Shown here in pieces: positions 27,216-36,065 of a stretch of DNA of 64,000 bases. The translations under genes and the position numbers were made by a program. Source of the DNA: Crocinitomicaceae bacterium. GTDB taxonomy: Bacteria; Bacteroidota; Bacteroidia; Flavobacteriales_D; Crocinitomicaceae. The notes under the pieces are model-generated. The model was not told the DNA's origin. It worked only from the letters and a program-made list of their open reading frames with translations, and made no database searches. The stretch's first letter is position 1, and each line of letters begins with the position of its first letter. The DNA is taken from positions 12,950 through 76,949 of the forward strand of contig JADJEU010000012.1 in NCBI GenBank assembly GCA_016709005.1, given 5' to 3'.

Positions 27216-27259
27216 GTTATAAAAGTAGGGAAAATTACTCTAAAATGTGCGTCCGTGGA

Positions 27260-27301
27260 TGTCATCTCCCTCGCTCCCTCTTCAGAAGAGGGAAGGCCAG
27301 T
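27260..27301. repeat. REP-like palindromic repeat, copy 1
   Basis: A 42-bp unit that recurs with one mismatch at 27433-27474. It contains a 17-bp perfect palindrome CCCTCTTCAGAAGAGGG (27276-27292). It lies in a 488-bp gene-free gap (27216-27703). Confidence 0.75.
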
Positions 27302-27432
27302 TACCGAATGGGTTATTGAAAAAACGCTCGCGTGAGAATTATAAATATCGAATATTAAACATCAAATGTAAAAGGAGTCCTTCCTTTAATATTTAGCGTT
27401 TGATATTTATTATTTAAAAATGTTGTCAGCGC

Positions 27433-27474
27433 TGTCATCTCCCTCGGTCCCTCTTCAGAAGAGGGAAGGCCAGT
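27433..27474. repeat. REP-like palindromic repeat, copy 2
   Basis: A direct copy of 27260-27301 with one C/G difference. Between the copies (27340-27420) lie words such as ATCGAATATTAAA and their approximate inverse around AAGGAGTCCTTCCTTT, forming a weak central inverted repeat. Confidence 0.75.
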
Positions 27475-27504
27475 GTCCTATGGTTAAAGGGCTAAAAGTA
27501 TTAG

Positions 27505-27552
27505 AAAAAAAATCTGAAATCAAAAATCGTTAATCGCTAATCGGAAATCAAA
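27505..27552. repeat. Degenerate 7-bp tandem words (AAATCGT/TAATCGC type)
   Basis: About six consecutive 7-bp words of the form (A/T)AATC(G/A)N. This is a degenerate microsatellite of a kind I know from other Bacteroidetes intergenic regions. No coding sense. Confidence 0.55.
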
Positions 27553-27583
27553 AAAAACTGTTGAAGTCGGTAATATGGTCAAC

Positions 27584-27620
27584 AATAAAAAATCCCCCCA
27601 GAAATAATTCCGGAGGGATC
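27584..27620 (-). terminator. Rho-independent terminator of the alpha-2-macroglobulin transcript
   Basis: On the minus strand GATCCCTCCG (27620-27611) pairs with a CTGGGGGGAT arm (27602-27593), followed by a run of T. It lies ~85 bp below the stop of the 1852-residue gene. The intervening 27621-27703 stretch carries another small hairpin, ACCAC-ATA-GTGGT (27638-27650), so the 3' UTR is structured. Confidence 0.75.
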
Positions 27621-27703
27621 ATCCTTCCCGTTAGGGACCACTATGTGGTAATCAACCGCCTCTATGAAAGACGTCCTTCTGCCCGTTCAATTACAAACGG
27701 ATA

Positions 27704-30700
27704 TTATTGTTCAACACTTACCCATTGTCCTTTGACGCGTCCGTAAACGGTGTTGTCATACATCGCCTCAACTGAAATTCCAGGTAAATAGAATTTACCT
27801 AAATAACTTGAGTTGAGTTGCACGCGGAATGTTTTTTCTTTTCCATTTCCAAGATCGAAATACGTATAAATCCGATCATCGCGAATATCTTGATAAGTGA
27901 AGAATGACGATTTATTTGAACTGAATTCATCCATGCGTGAGTTGTGAATTTCCCAACCAGATGGTACAATGTGAACCAAAGCTAATTCTTGCAAATCACC
28001 TCTGATTCCAGAATTTGTGACTTTAATCTCGGCAATAAAATCAGTTCCCTGTTTCATTTTAGTGACATCAATTTTGTTGTTTTTCATGTCATAATAGTTG
28101 ACAGAAAGAGAGATGTTTTTAGACTCGTTTTGTTCGCTGCTAGTGATCGGAGTTCCTTTGGTAATAAGTCTTACGTAAAGAACTCCATCTCCTGTGTTTT
28201 TGACAGAAACATTTTTAGATTTTTCATTCAGCTCGAAACTAATCATACTCAAAACTGAATTTCTGTTGCCATCTTTTCCATCTACATTAAAATTGAATTT
28301 GAGTTTGGAATCACCTTTGTATTTGCCTAAGAATTTACTAACGGCAAGTAAACTGTATGCCGTTGTTTGTGTGCTCATCCATTCTTCGTTGTTCAAATGA
28401 TCAGCAATACTTTTTGCCATCGTTGCTGCATCCGTTTTCATATCGAGGAGAACTAAGGTCTCTACAATCATGGCTTCATCTCTGAGATTTGAACCGTAAT
28501 TGTATGAAAGCTCAGTGTATTCAGGAACAGATTTTCCTTGTCCTTTAATCAATTCAAGTGCAACTTCTTTTTGTCCGGCAACCTGATAGGCCGCAGCTAA
28601 TCGCCAGCGCGCTGGTAAAGATAAATCAGTACGTTCACGCAATCGATTCATCAGACCAATTTCTGATTTTCCGGCAAGTGCCAGCGTATATAATCGATAC
28701 GCCTGAGTAAGATCATCATAATAATAACCAGTAATTGTTTGATTTGATTTACTCCAGGCTTTTGCTTGTTTTTTCTGGAAATTAATCCAATTTGATTTCA
28801 TGTTTGCCGGAACAACAAAGCCTTTTTTCTCAGCTTCAATCAAGAAGTGACCCGCATAATTTGAGCCCCATTCGTTGTCGTATGAATCGCCCGGCCAGTA
28901 AGCAAAGCCGCCATTTGACGTTTGAAACGATCTGAACTTTTCAATGGCCGCATTGATGTTGGTTTGAATACTTGCTTTTTTAGTCGCATCCAATTCCATC
29001 ACATCTGCTAAATACAATTGTGGAAAAACAGAAGAAGTAGTTTGCTCAATACATCCATGAGGATATTGAATCAGATAATCCAATCGTCTGCCCAAATCAA
29101 TTGCAGGGAAATTCGAAACTTCTAAATACGCTTTGTTCGTTCCCTCAACTCCAAAATAGGCAATGTCATCAGCAAATGATTCTCCCGGATTCAGCACTTT
29201 ATCTACCGTCACAGTCTGCTCTGCGTTTGGTGTTCTGACATCCAATTCAATATCAAATTTTGCTTTTTCTTTTCCACTGGTTGCAACTATTGATACTCTA
29301 CCAATTCCGGTTTTTTCTGCCACCTTCAATTTGAAGTTTGCAATTTTATCACCGATTTCTGCAAAGGTCAGGTTCATTGTTTTTTCACCTTCTACTTTGA
29401 AAAATTCGTTGACGGTAATTGTGACAGAAACATTCTTTACATTTTTTTCCATCGCAAAAACATTGACCGGTAGGGTTACACTTTCACCCGGACCAACAAC
29501 CCGTGGCAGCGTTCCGAGTACCATTAAAGGATTGCGCACCGGAACAGTTTTTTCAGTGTGACCATAAGTAGTATTTTCACCCGCAACCACCATCACTCGA
29601 ACAGAACCAACGTAGTTAGGAATTTGAATCGTATGTGAATTAATTTTTCCATCGGTTTCAAAAGGTCCAAGGAATCGAACCATCGGTTCAAAACGATTTG
29701 CTTTGGCAGATTTTTTATTCAATCCATCTTCATCACCACCAATGGCTAAAAGTTTATCCATCTCTTGTGCATAGGCTCCCAGAACGTAGTCATACATATC
29801 CCAGGTTTTTACGCCAAGTGCTTCGCGTGCATAAAAATGAGTCCATGGATCAGGCGTTTTAAAATTCGTGAGATCCAACAACCCTTCATCAACAATTGCC
29901 AAAGTATAAGTCATTGGTTTATTATTTTTTTCACCAACCTTGATTACTGTTTTTGTTTCTGGTTTTAAAGCATCTGCCATTTGAATGACAGGTTCTAGAT
30001 GTGATGCAGGATCTTCAACGGTGATAGGAACAACACCGTACATACGAATTGGCAAATCATTTTTTGTTTGCGCGTATGGTTGAATTAAAGTGACGTGTAC
30101 AAATACGTTTGGATCCATTTCATCCGTGGTTACAAACTCACATTTGGTTTCACCTTTTTTGGTATCAATCCAAAATTTGTCAACGATTTTTGTTCCGCTT
30201 TCCAAACTGATCAATGCTTTTCCGTCAGATGGAGTAGGGATAGACAGTTTTACAGTTTCTCCTTTTGTGTACACTTCTTTATCAGTTGAGAAAGTAAGCA
30301 TAGTTGCATTTTCAGCATTGGCTCTGTTTGCCCGATCTTCATAAGGCCAATCCACGTAAACAATTTGACCAGTTGTATGACCTGAAGTTTTGTCTTCAGC
30401 AAGTATTAAATACCGTCCCCAATCAGGTTGATCTACTCTGAATTTATAGATTGCTTTTCCTCCTTTTGTAGTGATTGATTTTGAATCAACGGGGAATGTA
30501 CTTTCACGTGAAATATAACTAGCTAAATTGTTTTCATAGCTATCCCACCACCAGCGCCATTCAAGTTTGTAGACTTTTACATTGAGTTCACTGTTGACAA
30601 ACGCACCGCTTTCATTCACTGTAACAAGTTCTATTGGATGATCCTTTCCAGTCACTAAAGTTCCGCCGTACAGTTCGCCTTCAGGTACGCGCATACCTGC

Positions 30701-33262
30701 ATATTGTGAGTAAGGAGAATATACAACAGATGTTCTGTCGATACTAAATTCACCACCGTTTTCAAATACCTTAGTAGTGAAATAAGCTTTCAGCATTCCC
30801 GGTGCAGCATCGGTTAAAGAGATACCGTGATCAAAGCTTAATTTACCATTGGCATCTAAATTTCCTTCGTAAATAGTTTTGTCTTCTGATGAAAATTCTT
30901 TTAACGGATCATCAAAAATAAAACCGTTGAATTTTTTAAATGTGGTTGCGGTTGCCTCTAAATGCACATCTACTTTTGTTTTTAATCCGCCGGCAATTGC
31001 ACCGTGTAACCATGCTACTTCCATGCTTACATTTCGGCCAGAACTTTCATTTAATTTTTCACCAGCAAATTTTAAATTGATTTTCAGACGATTTGGTTTT
31101 ACAGTTTCTATTTTTAGCGGCTTGTAAAACGTACGATTTCCAACTGTTACTTTGGCTGTATAATTTCCGGTCAAAGCTTCTTGTTTGGTTCGCGTTCTGA
31201 AATCATAGAGTCCGTTGCGTGAAACTGTTTTTGTTTTTTCAAAAATGACATTTCCTTTAGGGTTGATTAATTCCATTTTTACCGGATGTGATTCTGGCAA
31301 AACATTTTCTTTATCTTCCAACATAAAAGAAACGAAAAGGCTATCACCCGGGCGCCATACACCGCGCTCAGCGTAGATGAATCCTTTGATTCCGTGTTGA
31401 ACCGTTTCACCTGAAACATCGAACTTACTCAGTGATAAACTTTCACCGTCATTCAATTTAAGATATCCTTTTTGACCATTTACTTCGGCAACCGCAACAA
31501 ATGGTTTTCGGTCCATGCGCAATTCGGCCATCCCATCTGCATCGGTTTTTGTTTCTCCTAAAAGTTGTTGCTGAAAGTCATAAAATTTAATAGTGGTTTC
31601 AGCTAAAGGATCTGTTGTATTTAAATCTGTTGTGAAGATGTGCATGGTTTTATCACCTCCCGCTTTGGCAATCATGCCAATGTCTGTCACCAAGACATTT
31701 CTTGCTGATTTGAAATTGCTGTAGAATTTATCATTGCATGGATCATTGCGTTCACGTTGTTCTTTTTCGTAGTCGTAATCTTCATAATAATAATCGCCTT
31801 CATAGTAGTCGTAGTAATAGTAATCATCGTAATAACCGTAACCGGTTTCCCAATCATTTTCATTCCATTCCTGATCACTACATGTGAAAGCAAAGACGGT
31901 CAGATCCTCATCAATTTCGGGCTTTTCCGAACATTGATAGATCGAATATTCTTTTTTGGCAGACAACTCAACGCGGTAGATTGCGCCTGGTTCCAGATCA
32001 ACAAAATTTGAAAGATTGAGGGAGAAATTATTCCAGTTATTCAATTCCAAATCGCCGTCTGGATTCAATTCAATTTTTTCTTTGTGAACTTCTCTTCCAA
32101 CTCTTCTTAACTGATAGGTTCCATCGTAACTGTTCTCCTGAAAAAACTGAAGTACATTGTCTTCATAAATTTTGGTAATCGAAACGTCTACCGCACTCAA
32201 GTTAACAGCTTTGAATGGAAAGTGGCTGTCACCGCTGCGTGGAACAATGTTGCCTTCACCAATCAACTCAACTTCTGGCGCAATATCATCAAAGTAAATT
32301 TTGAAAGATTCCATTGAAGTCATTTTTTCTCCTTTGGAATTTTCTACACCCAAATCTATGTTGACTGTTTCGGAGCCGGTAACACGTTCATTCGGATAAA
32401 GAATCACAACCTGATCATCGACAACCATGGTCACATCATGATCATTCAAATATATTAAACCGTCAAATAGCTGCGATGTATTCAAAGGATCTGAGAAATG
32501 AACTTTTACGTATTGTTGCGGAGAGTGATTTACCTCTACATCCAGCACAACGAATTCATTGATTGAAGGAATTTTAATGGATTTGCTGCCTTCATTTTCA
32601 ATGCCTGCATCAGCACCATTCCACACTAATTCCAATGACGATCTTTTTTCTTTTCGTAAAATATCTTCAACCGTGAAATTCCATTTGTATTTTGATTTCT
32701 TTTTGAAATTGATTTGCAGCGCATTGCCGTCTTGCGTGGCTGTCATGAGATTAACAACTTCTGCCGAATCGATCACATCTGTAAATAAAAGTGAACCTTG
32801 CAGATTTTGTTTAGAATAATCGGATGCGTTGTAAGTTGCGAATCGCTCAATGTCAACTTTAAAATCTTTGACAATGGTTCTGAAATTGAATTCAAAAAGT
32901 TCATAACCAGCCTCCACTTCCATAAGCTCAGCCAGATTTACACTTCCTTTATAACGCACGCCAGAGTGCAACAATTCAGTGGGATCAAATTCCAGGGTTT
33001 GATCATCCAACCATTTTACAGTCCCTTCTGATTCTGGATAGATCGAAAATACGGACGTCATATCGTCTTCTTTTCTTTCTTTTCCAACGGCATCGGTGAA
33101 TTGAACTTTAATAGTTCCTTCTGATGAAATAGTTCCGCCGGTAAAAGCTGAAACGTAACGGGAGAATGCCGGGTCAATTTCAATCAATTCAGCATCTTCA
33201 ACTTTTCCGCTTCCACACGAAAAGAGAAAGAGCAGGGCAAGCAGGTAAAATAAATTTTTCAT
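27704..33262 (-). CDS. Bacterial alpha-2-macroglobulin lipoprotein
   Basis: A 1852-residue giant envelope protein. The signal peptide ends with lipobox FSC (about Cys16), so it is lipid-anchored. N-terminal macroglobulin beta domains are followed by MG2-like (GFIYAERGVWRPGDSLFVSF) and A2M domains, and a thioester motif PHGCIEQTTSSVFPQLYL about three quarters along, then the thioester helical domain (GGFAYWPGD) and a C-terminal receptor-like beta domain. Such proteins are thought to trap attacking proteases. The usual partner gene pbpC is not beside it. At residues ~471-502 there is a striking Tyr/Asp/Glu-rich low-complexity insert between cysteine-bearing segments. It is transcribed alone, with its own terminator. 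Confidence 0.92.
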   Translation of the reverse strand: MKNLFYLLALLFLFSCGSGKVEDAELIEIDPAFSRYVSAFTGGTISSEGTIKVQFTDAVGKERKEDDMTSVFSIYPESEGTVKWLDDQTLEFDPTELLHSGVRYKGSVNLAELMEVEAGYELFEFNFRTIVKDFKVDIERFATYNASDYSKQNLQGSLLFTDVIDSAEVVNLMTATQDGNALQINFKKKSKYKWNFTVEDILRKEKRSSLELVWNGADAGIENEGSKSIKIPSINEFVVLDVEVNHSPQQYVKVHFSDPLNTSQLFDGLIYLNDHDVTMVVDDQVVILYPNERVTGSETVNIDLGVENSKGEKMTSMESFKIYFDDIAPEVELIGEGNIVPRSGDSHFPFKAVNLSAVDVSITKIYEDNVLQFFQENSYDGTYQLRRVGREVHKEKIELNPDGDLELNNWNNFSLNLSNFVDLEPGAIYRVELSAKKEYSIYQCSEKPEIDEDLTVFAFTCSDQEWNENDWETGYGYYDDYYYYDYYEGDYYYEDYDYEKEQRERNDPCNDKFYSNFKSARNVLVTDIGMIAKAGGDKTMHIFTTDLNTTDPLAETTIKFYDFQQQLLGETKTDADGMAELRMDRKPFVAVAEVNGQKGYLKLNDGESLSLSKFDVSGETVQHGIKGFIYAERGVWRPGDSLFVSFMLEDKENVLPESHPVKMELINPKGNVIFEKTKTVSRNGLYDFRTRTKQEALTGNYTAKVTVGNRTFYKPLKIETVKPNRLKINLKFAGEKLNESSGRNVSMEVAWLHGAIAGGLKTKVDVHLEATATTFKKFNGFIFDDPLKEFSSEDKTIYEGNLDANGKLSFDHGISLTDAAPGMLKAYFTTKVFENGGEFSIDRTSVVYSPYSQYAGMRVPEGELYGGTLVTGKDHPIELVTVNESGAFVNSELNVKVYKLEWRWWWDSYENNLASYISRESTFPVDSKSITTKGGKAIYKFRVDQPDWGRYLILAEDKTSGHTTGQIVYVDWPYEDRANRANAENATMLTFSTDKEVYTKGETVKLSIPTPSDGKALISLESGTKIVDKFWIDTKKGETKCEFVTTDEMDPNVFVHVTLIQPYAQTKNDLPIRMYGVVPITVEDPASHLEPVIQMADALKPETKTVIKVGEKNNKPMTYTLAIVDEGLLDLTNFKTPDPWTHFYAREALGVKTWDMYDYVLGAYAQEMDKLLAIGGDEDGLNKKSAKANRFEPMVRFLGPFETDGKINSHTIQIPNYVGSVRVMVVAGENTTYGHTEKTVPVRNPLMVLGTLPRVVGPGESVTLPVNVFAMEKNVKNVSVTITVNEFFKVEGEKTMNLTFAEIGDKIANFKLKVAEKTGIGRVSIVATSGKEKAKFDIELDVRTPNAEQTVTVDKVLNPGESFADDIAYFGVEGTNKAYLEVSNFPAIDLGRRLDYLIQYPHGCIEQTTSSVFPQLYLADVMELDATKKASIQTNINAAIEKFRSFQTSNGGFAYWPGDSYDNEWGSNYAGHFLIEAEKKGFVVPANMKSNWINFQKKQAKAWSKSNQTITGYYYDDLTQAYRLYTLALAGKSEIGLMNRLRERTDLSLPARWRLAAAYQVAGQKEVALELIKGQGKSVPEYTELSYNYGSNLRDEAMIVETLVLLDMKTDAATMAKSIADHLNNEEWMSTQTTAYSLLAVSKFLGKYKGDSKLKFNFNVDGKDGNRNSVLSMISFELNEKSKNVSVKNTGDGVLYVRLITKGTPITSSEQNESKNISLSVNYYDMKNNKIDVTKMKQGTDFIAEIKVTNSGIRGDLQELALVHIVPSGWEIHNSRMDEFSSNKSSFFTYQDIRDDRIYTYFDLGNGKEKTFRVQLNSSYLGKFYLPGISVEAMYDNTVYGRVKGQWVSVEQ

Positions 33263-33283
33263 AGTGTGTCATTAAGGATGGAT

Positions 33284-33291
33284 CAAATGTA
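33284..33291 (-). promoter_or_regulatory. Candidate -7 element of the alpha-2-macroglobulin gene
   Basis: TACATTTG on the minus strand, an exact TAnnTTTG match 21 bp upstream of the start at 33262. No clear -33 TTG is visible. Confidence 0.5.
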
Positions 33292-33387
33292 GAACAAATG
33301 TCCTCGTGACTCTATGAAAGTTAATAGATTAATGTGCACACTTATTAAGTGCAAGTGAAATGTGATTATCTGATTTTGTCTTGATTA

Positions 33388-33753
33388 TTAACGCTCTGAG
33401 TAGGACTCAATACCGTCTTCGGTCACGATATAAGTCTTGCGTTTGCCTGCTTCCCGTGAAAAGAGTACATCAAAAATGATGCTGTCTGAAACATGCATTT
33501 TTATCATTGCATAGTCTTTGTATTTATCAGAGTGCACATGATTTTTGCATGCCGGGCATAAAAAGGATACTACTTCTCCGGGAGTGAATTCAGTGTCGGG
33601 TTCGTGAGAGTAACTGTAATTTCCAAAGGTTGTAGCCAATCTGATATGACCTTCTTCACCATTATGTCTTTTTGTACTAAGTACAATATGACCGTTACTG
33701 CTTAGCAGGTCTGAACAATGCGGACAATGAAAATTACAATCTTTGATTTCCAT
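33388..33753 (-). CDS. Hypothetical protein with zinc-ribbon-like CxxC pairs
   Basis: A 121-residue protein of unknown function. Two CxxC knuckles, CPHC (10-13) and CPAC (66-69), are spaced as in a rubredoxin/zinc-ribbon-like fold, with extra Cys6 and His72. The C-terminal ~40 residues (IIFDVLFSREAGKRKTYIVT) form a predicted beta-rich section. No signal peptide, so cytoplasmic. It is separated from both neighbours by more than 120 bp. Confidence 0.65.
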   Translation of the reverse strand: MEIKDCNFHCPHCSDLLSSNGHIVLSTKRHNGEEGHIRLATTFGNYSYSHEPDTEFTPGEVVSFLCPACKNHVHSDKYKDYAMIKMHVSDSIIFDVLFSREAGKRKTYIVTEDGIESYSER

Positions 33754-33882
33754 AATCTTGGGTTAGATTGGGTATCAAAAATGTAGAGAGATTTTGCGAA
33801 TGCAAGAAATAATTTAGACGAACGACGGAAATACGCTGATAAATGCCCTTTTTTGTACCTAAACCGTTTTATGTGGACGATC

Positions 33883-34896
33883 TCAGATGATCAATTCACT
33901 TTCACGAATGTCACTTTGGAATTTTCCGCCCGGGTAGGCGTCGTTGTAATCAAAGTTTAGCCAAATGAATCCTTTATTGTCTTCGTAATAAAAGATTGAC
34001 TTTCCTTTAGCTTCATCTTTGAAATAGACGTTTTTAATCAGATAGACAACAGTTTCGAGATCTTTTGCATCGCCAAATTTCACTTCCGGATACATATGAC
34101 CGCTTCGGGTACCATTGCGTTCTACAATGGTTCTGACCAAACGTACTTCGCCGCCAATCGCTTTAATACAGGCAGCCATCATAATTGAGTAATCATCACA
34201 ATCGCCTTTAAAATTATCATCATACTGCAATTGGCCAAGGGTTTCGCTGGCTTTTGAATAATACTCTTCGCCAACCGGGTCAAATACATATTTCCAGTGA
34301 CCGTAGATTTCTTTAAATACACTAAAGAACTGAACCCACTTGCGGTTTGTTGACAAATAAGCCTCTTCTTCAAAATGTTTGACTCCTATACTCGCTGCGT
34401 AATTACGCAAATCTGAATTGGTGTAGTCAATCGCTTCTCTTAATTCCTTTTCACGTTTGAACTTCTGATCTTGTGAAAGAAAGGTTTGCTCCAGTGAATT
34501 TTCAGAAAGATCATACAAAAATTGAGCATAGTCATGGTAGAGATTGCTCATGGTATAGAAACCTGCAAAGTTTGTAACGGTAAGTACCAGCAAGCCCCCT
34601 ACCAATGAAATGTATACTACGGTTCTGAATTTTCGCAAAAGGTAATAGGCAATAAAAAAGATCACGAGAAAGAGGAGGATATGATCCAGCCGTATGACAG
34701 AATCGCCTATCGGAATTTCGATTGCCGGAAAATACTTGTACAAAAGCATAAACAATGGCATTGTAAGAATAGCGGCAACCAAACCAATGATCACAATTGC
34801 ATAGCCGTGATGTTTAGTTGATTCAACTTCTTTTTCAGAACCTGAGTCTTTTTTGTGTTCGGTATTTTTTGCGCTTTCTTCGGCAGGCTGATCCAT
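33883..34896 (-). CDS. Membrane-anchored transglutaminase-like protein
   Basis: A 337-residue protein: a charged cytoplasmic N-terminus (1-28), three transmembrane helices (~30-52, ~68-85, ~92-115), and an extracytoplasmic domain carrying a transglutaminase-type cysteine-protease core. The putative triad is the Cys of GDCDDYSIMMAACIKAIGG, the His of SGHMYPEV, and a downstream Asp in the YNDAYPG region. The substrate is unknown; bacterial members act as peptidases or cross-linkers. A minus-strand TACTTTTG at 34901-34908 is a possible -7 box very close to the start. Confidence 0.8.
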   Translation of the reverse strand: MDQPAEESAKNTEHKKDSGSEKEVESTKHHGYAIVIIGLVAAILTMPLFMLLYKYFPAIEIPIGDSVIRLDHILLFLVIFFIAYYLLRKFRTVVYISLVGGLLVLTVTNFAGFYTMSNLYHDYAQFLYDLSENSLEQTFLSQDQKFKREKELREAIDYTNSDLRNYAASIGVKHFEEEAYLSTNRKWVQFFSVFKEIYGHWKYVFDPVGEEYYSKASETLGQLQYDDNFKGDCDDYSIMMAACIKAIGGEVRLVRTIVERNGTRSGHMYPEVKFGDAKDLETVVYLIKNVYFKDEAKGKSIFYYEDNKGFIWLNFDYNDAYPGGKFQSDIRESELII

Positions 34897-35002
34897 ACAT
34901 CAAAAGTAACGAATGAACCCAATTAATATTTAGCCAGAAGCTAAAAAATACTAAAGATTTATTATTTGTGATTGTCTGGTGATTGAAGGGTATCTGAAAA
35001 CA

Positions 35003-35042
35003 GAAACCCGGCGAGTAAGTAGCTGCCGGGTTTCGTTTTTTT
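35003..35042 (+). terminator. Orphan rho-independent terminator in a divergent gap
   Basis: Perfect 10-bp arms GAAACCCGGC and GCCGGGTTTC with a 12-nt loop, followed by G and a T run on the plus strand. No plus-strand gene lies upstream, because the preceding gene is divergent. It must end a short non-coding transcript from 34.9 kb, act as an attenuator, or serve as an insulator ahead of the dehydrogenase gene. Confidence 0.75.
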
Positions 35043-35106
35043 CATTTCAAAAGTTGATGATAAACATCAGAATTAAACTAGAACACGTAAGCTTCAGACA
35101 AAGGGT

Positions 35107-35136
35107 TGGGGATTGTCTAAATTAATTATCTTTAAG
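35107..35136 (+). promoter_or_regulatory. Candidate promoter for the hydroxyacyl-CoA dehydrogenase-corA unit
   Basis: TTG (35107-35109), 19-bp spacer, TATCTTTA (35129-35136; seven of eight positions of TAnnTTTG, final A). It lies between the orphan terminator and the ATG at 35164. Confidence 0.45.
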
Positions 35137-35163
35137 CCCTCAAATCAGAGTAAAATCAAGCAT

Positions 35164-36054
35164 ATGAAAAATATTACAGTTATAGGTGCGGGTACAATGG
35201 GTAATGGCATTGCGCATACGTTTGCACAATTTGGTTATTCAGTTACCCTCGTAGATATTTCAGAAGAGTCTTTGAAAAAAGCATTGGCTACCATCGCAAA
35301 GAATCTGGATCGTCAGGTAGAAAAAGGTAAATTATCTGCTGAAGACAAAAATAAAACGCTGGGAAATATTACTACGCATACAGATTTGAAAGCGGGAGTT
35401 CAGAATGCTGAGCTGGTTGTTGAAGCAGCTACAGAAAACATCGACTTGAAATTAAAAATCTTTAAGGATATTGATGCAGCAACCTCTTCAAATTGCATAC
35501 TGGCAACCAATACGTCTTCTATTTCAATTACAAAAATTGCTTCAGTCACTTCAAAACCTGATAAAGTAATTGGAATGCACTTCATGAATCCGGTTCCGGT
35601 AATGAAATTGGTTGAAATTATTCGTGGATACTCAACTTCCGATGAAGTGACCAAACTGATCATGGACGTGAGTAAAACTCTTGATAAAGTTCCGGTTGAA
35701 GTAAACGATTATCCTGGATTTGTTGCAAATAGAATTTTAATGCCAATGATCAATGAAGCTATTATTACATTGAACGAAGGTGTTGCCGGTGTTGAGGAGA
35801 TTGACACCGTGATGAAACTTGGAATGGCTCATCCAATGGGGCCGTTGCAATTAGCTGATTTTATTGGTTTGGATGTTTGCCTTGCCATTATGAATGTATT
35901 ATATACTGGATTAGGAAATGACAAATATGCGCCGTGCCCGCTTTTGGTAAATATGGTTACAGCAGGTAAAAAAGGAGTGAAGTCAGGTGAAGGGTTCTAT
36001 TCATGGACACACGGCACAAAAGATTTAGTAGTTTCTTCTAATTTCAAAAAATAA
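35164..36054 (+). CDS. 3-hydroxybutyryl-CoA / 3-hydroxyacyl-CoA dehydrogenase
   Basis: A 296-residue NAD(P)-dependent enzyme converting 3-hydroxyacyl-CoA to 3-oxoacyl-CoA or the reverse. The N-terminal Rossmann motif is ITVIGAGTMGNGIAHTFA; the active-site region is GMHFMNPVPVMKLVEII, and NDYPGFVANRILMPMINEA opens the C-terminal helical domain. Length matches short HBD enzymes. The frame opens at 35113, but the ATG at 35164 starts exactly at the fold. It probably acts in butyrate/fatty-acid or branched-chain metabolism. corA follows 11 bp downstream. Confidence 0.93.
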   Translation: MKNITVIGAGTMGNGIAHTFAQFGYSVTLVDISEESLKKALATIAKNLDRQVEKGKLSAEDKNKTLGNITTHTDLKAGVQNAELVVEAATENIDLKLKIFKDIDAATSSNCILATNTSSISITKIASVTSKPDKVIGMHFMNPVPVMKLVEIIRGYSTSDEVTKLIMDVSKTLDKVPVEVNDYPGFVANRILMPMINEAIITLNEGVAGVEEIDTVMKLGMAHPMGPLQLADFIGLDVCLAIMNVLYTGLGNDKYAPCPLLVNMVTAGKKGVKSGEGFYSWTHGTKDLVVSSNFKK

Positions 36055-36065
36055 GATCGTAAACG

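Noticed and set aside
26703..27222. Frameshift or pseudogene in the hypothetical membrane protein
   Set aside because: The frame is continuous with normal membrane-protein composition; only the family is unknown.
31757..32011. Plus-strand frame rich in Ile, Val and Phe that looks like a membrane protein
   Set aside because: It is the antisense of the Tyr/Asp-rich codons of the alpha-2-macroglobulin gene.
34901..34908. Promoter TACTTTTG directly at the transglutaminase start
   Set aside because: The box matches, but transcription would begin at or inside the start codon, so I did not list it as a separate promoter.
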